Below, in pieces: positions 7,346 through 14,097 of a stretch of DNA of 64,000 nt. Under the pieces are notes generated by a model that saw only the letters and a program-made list of their open reading frames with translations, ran no database searches and was not told where the DNA came from. The DNA is from Microlunatus panaciterrae (GTDB taxonomy: Bacteria > Actinomycetota > Actinomycetes > Propionibacteriales > Propionibacteriaceae). Location of the stretch: NCBI RefSeq assembly GCF_016907535.1, contig NZ_JAFBCF010000001.1, forward strand, positions 2,294,001-2,358,000. The letters are read 5' to 3'. A program made the position numbers and the translations under genes. Position 1 is the stretch's first letter; every line of letters begins with the position of its first letter.

Positions 7346-8467
7346 TCAGACCGGGAAGCGCACCGTCGCTGCGACGGGTCCACCGGCCGGCACGTCGTCG
7401 GCGTGCCCAGCGAGGATCCGCGCACCGTTCATCAGGGCACGCCGGGCGATCTCGTCGACGACGTCATAACTGGACGGGTCCCCATGCTCGGTCAGGGTGA
7501 GCACTCCCGTCTCATCGTCGATCCGACCTGCGATCGCCTGGTCGATATCGAGCACCAGGGTTTCGACGGCTCCGAACGTGGCCGCACGGGCGATGTCGGA
7601 CAGCTCGGTCACGGCCCGGCCGGCAGCGGCCCGGTTCTCCAACACTTCCTTGAGCGAGAGCAGATCGGCCGCGTAGATGCCGTCCAGCACCGCCCGGGCA
7701 GCATCTGCGAGCTCGCCATCGGACCGCTCCTCCGGGTTCCCGGTGAGGGTCTCGGCGGCGAGCCTGGCCGAGCTGTTGACGGAGCGGTAGATGCTCGCCA
7801 GCGGCTCGGCGGCTGCCAGGATCAGCGGCAGGTCGACACCGGTCAGGACGCGGCGGAGGGCGCGGTCGACCGCGCGCGCGTACTGGCCCTGGCGGACCTT
7901 CTGGCCCTCAGAGCCACGGATCCGGCCCCCTCCGGGCACGGCTCGGCCGCGGATCGACGGAAGGTTCACCGCACTGGCGATGTCGGTCGGCAGGCCGGCC
8001 ACCTCGACCTGGTGAGGCGGCAGGTCGGCGGAGATCTCGATCAACCGGACCGAGTTCTGCGCCAGGGCGAGCACGAAGGCCGTCTGCGGGAAGGAGATGG
8101 CCCGCAGCAACGGTTTGATCATGAAACGGTCCGACACCTCGACCGAGGATCCCAACCGGTGGGGCAAACGGAACGTCTGGATCGTGTCGGGAGTGGCGAA
8201 GATCGTCAGGCTGTTCGCCTGGAACTGCCAGAATTCGCCGTCTTCGATGAGGTCCGCCACCAGCTTGTGGACCGCGTCCACGTCCTCCCGCTCGGCTCCG
8301 GCATCCCCGAGCAGCGAGTCTGCGGTCGACAGCAGGTTCTTCAGCTCCAGCCGGGCCGGCTCCGAGTCGACGGGACTGGTGGCGATCGTGAGAGAGACGC
8401 AAGCGGGGCGGCGAACGGCCGCCAGCCTCTCCACATCAGCTCTGCTGGGAATGTCGATGTGTAGCAC
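7346..8467 (-). CDS. BaeRF-family protein (Balon-type ribosome hibernation factor)
   Basis: A 373-residue soluble protein of the bacterial archaeo-eukaryotic release factor 1-like families (baeRF). Seen: the N-terminal HIDIPSRADVERLAAVRRPA block, the central SDRFMIKPLLRAISFPQTAFVLAL core, and a C-terminal L7Ae-like section. Members such as Balon of Psychrobacter bind the ribosomal A site in dormant cells, helped by EF-Tu; that role is known from the family and only inferred here. I chose GTG 8467 because GGAGG lies six bases upstream; a TTG at 8488 would add seven residues. No GGQ hydrolysis motif is present, consistent with hibernation rather than termination. It converges on the oxidoreductase operon with a 19-base gap. 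Confidence 0.75.
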   Translation of the reverse strand: MLHIDIPSRADVERLAAVRRPACVSLTIATSPVDSEPARLELKNLLSTADSLLGDAGAEREDVDAVHKLVADLIEDGEFWQFQANSLTIFATPDTIQTFRLPHRLGSSVEVSDRFMIKPLLRAISFPQTAFVLALAQNSVRLIEISADLPPHQVEVAGLPTDIASAVNLPSIRGRAVPGGGRIRGSEGQKVRQGQYARAVDRALRRVLTGVDLPLILAAAEPLASIYRSVNSSARLAAETLTGNPEERSDGELADAARAVLDGIYAADLLSLKEVLENRAAAGRAVTELSDIARAATFGAVETLVLDIDQAIAGRIDDETGVLTLTEHGDPSSYDVVDEIARRALMNGARILAGHADDVPAGGPVAATVRFPV

Positions 8468-8653
8468 GGGCGCCTCCGAAGGTGTCAACCGACCGCGTCC
8501 ACGACTGGGGCGTCAACCGACGACGCTTCCGTGAACCTCGGCAGTCTCAGTCTAGTCCCGGGCCGCTGCCCTGGGCAGGGTTGCCTCGGGACAGATTGCG
8601 GCCGATTCGGTCGCCGTCGCCGCGGGTTGGGTCGATGTGGTTCTGTAGTGCCC

Positions 8654-9280
8654 ATGGCGCCGATGCCGATGTTCCCGTTGGGTTCCGTGCTGTTCCCCTA
8701 CATGCCGTTGCAGCTGCGGGTGTTCGAGGAGCGGTACTTGATCATGTTGAAGGAGCTGCTCAGCTCCGACAGCGCCGAGTTCGGGGTCGTGCTGATCGAA
8801 CGCGGCCAGGAGGTCGGTGGCGGCGAACAGCGGTTCGACACCGGCACCATCGCCCAGGTGGTGGAGCTCGCAGCCGACGAAGGTGTCGTCCAGTTGGCTG
8901 CCCAGGGCGAGCATCGGATCCAGGTCCTCGACTGGCTGCCGGAGGAACCGTTCCCCCGAGCCGAAGTTCGTCCGCTGCCCGACCTGGTCTGGGACTCGGA
9001 GTTGCACAGCCAGCTGGACCGGACCGAGGGTGTGGTCCGGCGGGCGCTGGCGCTGGCAAGCGAGTTCGACCAGACCCAGTGGTGGGCCGACATCGAGCTC
9101 GCGGACGAGCCGTTGCAGCGCTGCTGGCAGCTGGCCGGGATCGCGCCGCTGGGCCCCCTCGACCAGCTCGCGCTGCTGCGCTCGACGTCGACCGAGCAGC
9201 TCCTCGTCACACTCGCCCGGTTGAGCCGGGAGGCCACCGAGGCCTGGGCCGCCCCGTGGGGGTCGAACGAGGACAGCTGA
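8654..9280 (+). CDS. LON N-terminal (substrate-binding) domain protein
   Basis: About 208 residues made only of the LON peptidase N-terminal domain, with no ATPase or protease part. Seen: the opening PMFPLGSVLFPYMPLQLRVFEERY and later EFGVVLIERGQEVGGG and FDTGTIAQVVEL, typical of stand-alone PUA-like LON-N proteins of actinobacteria, whose substrate is not known. The start is uncertain: ATG 8654 or GTG 8648, neither with a clear ribosome site. It is divergent from the baeRF gene with about 180 bases between them, which must contain both promoters. Confidence 0.85.
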   Translation: MAPMPMFPLGSVLFPYMPLQLRVFEERYLIMLKELLSSDSAEFGVVLIERGQEVGGGEQRFDTGTIAQVVELAADEGVVQLAAQGEHRIQVLDWLPEEPFPRAEVRPLPDLVWDSELHSQLDRTEGVVRRALALASEFDQTQWWADIELADEPLQRCWQLAGIAPLGPLDQLALLRSTSTEQLLVTLARLSREATEAWAAPWGSNEDS

Positions 9281-9311
9281 GCCGCCGTCGCCGACCCCTG
9301 GGGGGAGGCCT

Positions 9312-10931
9312 TCAGTTCACATCGAAGCCGAACAGGTCATTGGACCCTCGGCCGCCCTGCACCCCCGGCGAGCCGGCGTCGAACGACCTGCTGCCGATCG
9401 GGTTCGGGCCGAACTCGAAGGTCTGCAGCTGGGTGAACATGCCGGACTGTGACACCCCGTTGATCGTCTCCCCGGGTACGCCGATGAGCAGGCTGCCCTC
9501 GTCGGGCGTCTGGATCAGTGGCGCCGCCACGGAGAGCCCGAAACCGTCACCCGACTCGGGCACGCCGGCGATCCCCTGCATGCTCTGGTCGAAGCGGATG
9601 CCGCCTTCGCCGGCCGTGGTCAGGCCCGAGGCTGCGCCGAGCAGGACGGTGACCGATCCTGCGCTCCTGGTCGAGCCGATGGAGTCGTTCGGCGTGCCGA
9701 TGGCCAGATCGAGCAGCGGCCCGTTGTCCAGCATCGCCATCGCCAGCGAGGCCCCGAACTGGTCGGTCGGTCCCGCCACCCCGGTGACCCCGGGCGAGTC
9801 CTGGGACCAGATCTGGTTGTGGCTCGCGGTCAGCCCGGTGGCTGATCCGCGGACGAACGACACGGCGCCCGCGCCGATCGCGATGTGCGGTCCGGCCGGT
9901 GTCAGGGTCCCGTTCTCCCCGGGTGCCCCGATCGCCAGGTCGTCGTACCGGTCAGCCGTGACCCGGCCCGCCGCCAGCGCTGAGCCGAACCCGTCCCTGG
10001 GCTCGGCCACACCGAGGAAGCCCGGCGTGTCCTGGCTGTAGGTGTGGGCGGCGAGAGCACCGACTCCGGCCCCCTTCTTGCCGGGCAGGATCTGGACGAT
10101 GCCACGGAAGGCGTCCTCGCCCGGTACGCCGACGGCGAGGTCCGCCACGCCGTTGCCGTCGAAGTCACCGGTGGCCAGGGCGGTGCCGAAGCTGTCGAAG
10201 CTCTCCGGGACCCCGGGCACGCCCGGACTCGCCTGGGTGATGAGGACCGACGGAGTAGCGCCCTTGCCGAGTCCGCCGGCGTGGCCGTAGATGACGGCGA
10301 CCCCTCCGCCCGCGGCCGAGGTGGCCCCTGCCGACACCTCACCGGGGGCGCCGACCACCAGATCGGCGACGCCGTCATCATTCAGATCCCCGAAGCTGAG
10401 TTCCCGGCCGAACTGTTCGCTGCTCCGGCTCGACCCGGCTCCGAACAGGCTGTTCTCGGTGAACGACTGGGCGCCCACGGTCCTGATGCCGGTGGGCGAC
10501 CCGTAGAGCACGACGACCATGCCGCTGTCACTGTTCTCTCCGGGAGAGCCGATCGCCAGATCCGAGCAGCCGTCGCCGTTGAAGTCGGCCAGCACCGAGC
10601 TGATGCCGAACAGGTCGTTGTGCTCGCTGGCGCCGGGCACTCCAGCCGAGTCCTGGGTGAAGTACTGGTCGTTGCGGGCCGTGCCCGACGGATCGGCGAC
10701 CAGGCCGGCCTGAGTGCCGTAGAAGAGGTGGGTGGCTCCCGCGCCATCTGCGTTGAAGGGTTCGCCGACCACCGCCTCAGCATGACCGTCGCCGTTGACG
10801 TCCCCGACGATCGGGTCCGTCCCACACGCCGGCGCTGCGGCCGCCGGTGTCGCCGCCCAGCCGAGCAGGCCAGCCGGAATCAGTGCCAGCGCCGCCACGC
10901 CGGCTGCAAGTCTTGATCTGCTACTCCACAT
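9312..10931 (-). CDS. Secreted FG-GAP (integrin-alpha-like) beta-propeller protein
   Basis: A 539-residue exported protein. The N-terminus is a signal peptide (basic MWSSRSR, hydrophobic core, AAAAPA cleavage site near residue 34). It is followed by about seven FG-GAP repeats; calcium-binding loops are clear in DVNGDGHAEAVVG, DFNGDGCSDLAIG, DLNDDGVADLVVG and DFDGNGVADLAVG, with weaker later copies. This predicts a seven-bladed propeller, probably for adhesion or surface binding. No cell-wall anchor or membrane segment is seen. ATG 10931 has GGGGGA upstream. It is divergent from another secreted protein at 11134, with about 200 bases of shared promoter region. Confidence 0.88.
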   Translation of the reverse strand: MWSSRSRLAAGVAALALIPAGLLGWAATPAAAAPACGTDPIVGDVNGDGHAEAVVGEPFNADGAGATHLFYGTQAGLVADPSGTARNDQYFTQDSAGVPGASEHNDLFGISSVLADFNGDGCSDLAIGSPGENSDSGMVVVLYGSPTGIRTVGAQSFTENSLFGAGSSRSSEQFGRELSFGDLNDDGVADLVVGAPGEVSAGATSAAGGGVAVIYGHAGGLGKGATPSVLITQASPGVPGVPESFDSFGTALATGDFDGNGVADLAVGVPGEDAFRGIVQILPGKKGAGVGALAAHTYSQDTPGFLGVAEPRDGFGSALAAGRVTADRYDDLAIGAPGENGTLTPAGPHIAIGAGAVSFVRGSATGLTASHNQIWSQDSPGVTGVAGPTDQFGASLAMAMLDNGPLLDLAIGTPNDSIGSTRSAGSVTVLLGAASGLTTAGEGGIRFDQSMQGIAGVPESGDGFGLSVAAPLIQTPDEGSLLIGVPGETINGVSQSGMFTQLQTFEFGPNPIGSRSFDAGSPGVQGGRGSNDLFGFDVN

Positions 10932-11133
10932 CGTGTCCCCCAGTTGTCCGTAGCCGTCCTTGACTTTCCACCCTGCAGAGAGCCATGAGGGACGAACAGG
11001 GTCCAAGGTCCCGAGTGCTGTGGCGCCCAGAGACCTCGTTGCGCACGCTGGTTCCCGATGGGCAAACTTGCGGAATCAGCAATTAACCGTCTATAGTCAA
11101 CGCGAACCCCACCACCCCGTCACTGAGGACACC

Positions 11134-11622
11134 ATGAACAATCTCCTGTCCAGGTCCGTCGCCGTCGCCAGCCTCGTCGTCATGGCCGCCGGCTTCACCG
11201 GTGGAGCGGCGCAGGCCGCCCCCACCCATCCGGCAAAGCCGGTCACCACCTGCAGCAGCTGGGAGGCCATCGGCAACAGCACGGTCTCCGCCCGCACCTG
11301 CGTCACTACCAAGGAGACCGGCAAGAAGGCCGTGAAGGTCCGCGGCGCCGTCCAGGTCAAGAACACCGGAACCGCTACCGCCAAGGTCACCGCCAGCTGG
11401 ACCGTGTCCAAGACCGTCGGCAAGAAGAAGGCGGTCAAGGTCCGCACCGTCACCGTGCGAAGGGCTCTGCCGGCCACCGGCCGCGCCTACAATCTTGGCG
11501 CTCACGGCTCGTACTCCCGGCTGGACGCTGCCGGTCTGGCGGTCGTTCAGTCCAAGATCACCGTGGTCGCACCCAAGACGGGCACCGACACCGAGACCGA
11601 GACCAAGACCGCCGATCTCTGA
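11134..11622 (+). CDS. Small secreted protein, 162 aa, unknown function
   Basis: ATG 11134 has GAGGA seven bases upstream. The first 29 residues are a signal peptide (MNNLLSRSVAVASLVVMAAG, then AQA-A cleavage). The mature part is rich in Lys, Thr and Val, with two Cys (near TTCSSWEAIG and SARTCVTTK) that may form a disulfide, and beta-strand-like repeats such as VTASWTVSK. It ends in an acidic Thr/Glu tail (TDTETETKT). No catalytic motif is seen. It is divergent from the FG-GAP propeller gene, so the two exported proteins may share regulation. A clear terminator follows. Confidence 0.75.
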   Translation: MNNLLSRSVAVASLVVMAAGFTGGAAQAAPTHPAKPVTTCSSWEAIGNSTVSARTCVTTKETGKKAVKVRGAVQVKNTGTATAKVTASWTVSKTVGKKKAVKVRTVTVRRALPATGRAYNLGAHGSYSRLDAAGLAVVQSKITVVAPKTGTDTETETKTADL

Positions 11623-11658
11623 AGCTCGCGCCTGTTGATCTCGGAGACCGACGCCTGC

Positions 11659-11689
11659 GACCCCGCTCCCTCGTCGAGGGGGCGGGGTC
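11659..11689. terminator. Hairpin terminator
   Basis: Arms GACCCCGC (11659-11666) and GCGGGGTC (11682-11689), extended inward by TCCC/GGGG-type pairing. It lies between the convergent secreted-protein and methyltransferase genes and probably serves both. Confidence 0.75.
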
Positions 11690-11728
11690 GTCTCGCTTCA
11701 GCGGGCCGCAGCGGCCAGTGGCCTCTCG

Positions 11729-12808
11729 TCACTTGCGTACCTCGAAGACGTTGTTGAACGGCGTGCTGGCGGCCTTGCGAAACGAGCTGAAGCCAGCAGC
11801 GACGACCACATCGCGGATGCGGGCGGGACCGGCCTGGGTCCCCAGCGCCAGACCGACGTCCTGGGACAGGGAGGCCGGTGTGCAGAGCAGGGTCGAGAAG
11901 CCGTAGTAGACGCGTCCGATCGGGTTGAGGTTGTCCTCGACATGGTCTCCAGCAGCAGGCTCGACGATCATCCAGCTACCGTCGTCGTCGAGAGCGTCGA
12001 AGACGTGTCGAGCCGCGCCGACCGGGTCGCCCATGTCATGCAGCGCGTCGAAGGTCGTCACCAGGTCGTAGCGGCTGCCCGAGAAAGCTGCCGCCGACGA
12101 TGTCTCAAAACTGATCCGATCCAGGACCCCGGCTGTCTCGGCGCGCTCACGCGCGGTCCGAATGGACGGTTCGTGATAGTCGGACCCGATGAAAGTCGAG
12201 TTGGGGAAGGCCTGGGCCATCAGTACGGTCGAGGCCCCGAATCCGCAACCGACGTCGGCCACCCGCGCACCCCGGCGCAGCTTCTCGACGGCGCCCTCGA
12301 GAGCCGGCAGCCAGCCGTCGACCAGGTTGGCCAGGTAGCCGGGCCGGAAGAACCGCTCGCACCCTTCGTGCACGTCGGAGACATGCTCGTGCCAGCCCAG
12401 GCCGTCACCGCTGGGCGCCAGGTCGACGATCCGTGACGAATCCCGGATCGTGCCGTGGGCGATCTGAAACAGCCCAGGGACGAAGGCCGGGCTCGTCTCG
12501 TCGGTCAGCGCGACGGCGTGCTCGATCGGCAGGGTGTAGGTCCCGGTGCCGGGGTCGTAGGCGACATAGCCGCCGGCGGCCTGCGCGTTGAGCCATTCCC
12601 GTGCGTACTTCTCCCCGGTCTGGGTGTCCTCCGCCAGTTCGGCCGGTGTGGACGGGCCGCGTGCGTTCAGCGCCCGGTAGTAGCCGAGTTTGTCTCCCAT
12701 CACCACAAGTGCCGCGTTGAGGGCGGCGCCCACCTCGTCGACGGCGCGAAACACGAACGCCATCAGCTTCTCCCCATCGACCGTCTTGACCTCTTCCTGG
12801 ATGGTCAT
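11729..12808 (-). CDS. Class I SAM-dependent methyltransferase with N-terminal winged-helix domain
   Basis: A 359-residue protein resembling the mycobacterial Rv2258c family. The N-terminal ~150 residues form a winged-helix dimerisation domain (ALNAALVVMGDKLGYYRALN, STPAELAEDTQTGEKYAREWL). The Rossmann methyltransferase domain follows, with the SAM motif VADVGCGFGASTVLMAQAFP and acidic motif IGSDYHE, then DLVTTFDALHDM. ATG 12808 (GAGGGG upstream) is preferred over an upstream ATG at 12853. The substrate is unknown. An IS481 element is inserted only 55 bases upstream of the start, so the native promoter may be displaced. Confidence 0.85.
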   Translation of the reverse strand: MTIQEEVKTVDGEKLMAFVFRAVDEVGAALNAALVVMGDKLGYYRALNARGPSTPAELAEDTQTGEKYAREWLNAQAAGGYVAYDPGTGTYTLPIEHAVALTDETSPAFVPGLFQIAHGTIRDSSRIVDLAPSGDGLGWHEHVSDVHEGCERFFRPGYLANLVDGWLPALEGAVEKLRRGARVADVGCGFGASTVLMAQAFPNSTFIGSDYHEPSIRTARERAETAGVLDRISFETSSAAAFSGSRYDLVTTFDALHDMGDPVGAARHVFDALDDDGSWMIVEPAAGDHVEDNLNPIGRVYYGFSTLLCTPASLSQDVGLALGTQAGPARIRDVVVAAGFSSFRKAASTPFNNVFEVRK

Positions 12809-12868
12809 GCTGTCTGTCCCCTCTGTGCTGCCCGGCCTCTCCGGACCTCCCACTCAGGGTCGGCTAGA

Positions 12869-13974
12869 TGTGATGTCCAGGGAGGTTGTATCGCCGGGGA
12901 TCGGTGAGCCTGCCTGACAGACGAAGGCCTCCGGTTGTGAAGTGGAGCTGTCTAGTTCACCGCTTCGCTGACCGGAGGCCCTCGTGTCCCACGCTAACGC
13001 TGCCCTCACCCCCCGCGCCCGTTTACGGCTCGCCGAACTCGTCGTCGACCGCGGCTGGACCTTCGCCGCCGCTGCGAAGATGTTCATGGTCGCGCCTCGC
13101 ACAGCGAAGAAGTGGGCCGACCGCTATCGGAGCGAAGGTGCTGCCGGGATGGTCGACCGCAGCTCGCGGCCACATTCGAGCCCGACAAAGACCACGCCGG
13201 ACGTGGTCCGGCGGATCGTGCGGCTTCGGTGGCGGCACCGGCTCGGCCCGGTCCAGATCGCCGGCCGGCTTGGGATGCAGGCCTCCACCGTGCACGCCGT
13301 ACTGGTGCGTTGTCGGATCAACCGGCTCTGCCATATCGACCGGGTCACAGGCGAGCCGCTGCGCCGATACGAACACCCACACCCCGGCTCGCTGATCCAC
13401 GTCGACGTCACCAAGTTCGGCAACATTCCCGATGGTGGTGGATGGCGCTACCTCGGCAAGCAGCAAGGAGATCGCAACCGCGCTGCAACCGACACCCAGC
13501 GGCGAAGAGGCCCAGTGCGTGGCCCGCTGATCGGCACCGCATACGTGCATACCGTCATCGATGACCACTCCCGGATGGCCTACGCCGAGATCTGTGCCGA
13601 CGAGAAGGCAGCGACGGCGATCGAGGTTCTCCATCGTGCCGCGGCATGGTTCACAGACCACGGTGTCACCGTCGAGCGTGTGCTGTCCGACAACGGATCG
13701 GCCTACAGGTCCCACGCCTGGCGCGACGCCTGCGCCGAGCTTGGCATCACCCACAAGCGCACACGTCCCTACCGGCCGCAGACCAACGGAAAGATCGAGC
13801 GGTTCCACCGCACACTGGCCGACGGGTGGGCCTACGCCCGGTTCTATGAATCAACCGAGCAACGCAACACCGCCCTGCCCGGCTGGCTCCACTTCTACAA
13901 TCATCACCGAGCCCACTCCGCCATCGGAGGCAAGCCGCCAGTCACCCGGCTGACCAACCTCGCTGGACATCACA
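12869..13974. mobile_element. IS481-family insertion sequence, complete, with 6-bp target duplication
   Basis: A 1106-bp element. Terminal inverted repeats TGTGATGTCCAGGGAGGTTG (12869-12888) and its counterpart ending at 13974 match at 19 of 20 positions. It is flanked by direct repeats GCTAGA at 12863-12868 and 13975-13980, the NCTAGN target type known for IS481. The single ORF has an intact catalytic triad. The perfect flanks and intact ORF suggest a recent insertion. Confidence 0.93.
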
Positions 13975-13979
13975 GCTAG
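12984..13979 (+). CDS. IS481-family transposase (DDE)
   Basis: 331 residues. N-terminal helix-turn-helix (RLRLAELVVDRGWTFAAAA, then APRTAKKWADRYR) for end recognition, and an rve/integrase core. The catalytic triad is Asp about 141 (HVDVTKF), Asp about 236 (LSDNGSAY) and Glu about 272 (NGKIERFHR), giving the canonical D-35-E spacing. The start is an in-frame GTG at 12984. Its last Ser codon spans the right end of the element, and the stop codon TAG lies in the duplicated target GCTAGA, so the insertion site supplies the stop. Confidence 0.95.
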   Translation: MSHANAALTPRARLRLAELVVDRGWTFAAAAKMFMVAPRTAKKWADRYRSEGAAGMVDRSSRPHSSPTKTTPDVVRRIVRLRWRHRLGPVQIAGRLGMQASTVHAVLVRCRINRLCHIDRVTGEPLRRYEHPHPGSLIHVDVTKFGNIPDGGGWRYLGKQQGDRNRAATDTQRRRGPVRGPLIGTAYVHTVIDDHSRMAYAEICADEKAATAIEVLHRAAAWFTDHGVTVERVLSDNGSAYRSHAWRDACAELGITHKRTRPYRPQTNGKIERFHRTLADGWAYARFYESTEQRNTALPGWLHFYNHHRAHSAIGGKPPVTRLTNLAGHHS

Positions 13980-14084
13980 ACGGGCGCTGACCCGCATCAG
14001 GTGCCCCACCTAGTCCTTGCGGAGCAGCCCCCTGGGCTGAGATCACCCCCTGCTGCAGGGATCCCAAGGAGCCGCGGTCCCGGA

Positions 14085-14090
14085 TAGGAT
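14085..14090 (+). promoter_or_regulatory. -10 element for the LuxR-type regulator
   Basis: TAGGAT ends seven bases before GTG 14098, pointing to a leaderless transcript starting there. Confidence 0.35.
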
Positions 14091-14097
14091 GACGTGG

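Noticed and set aside
3139-7425. Long antisense ORFs (460 and 640 codons) opposite the oxidoreductase operon
   Set aside because: Arg/His/Gly-rich composition typical of shadow frames in high-GC DNA; the plus-strand genes carry clear cofactor motifs.
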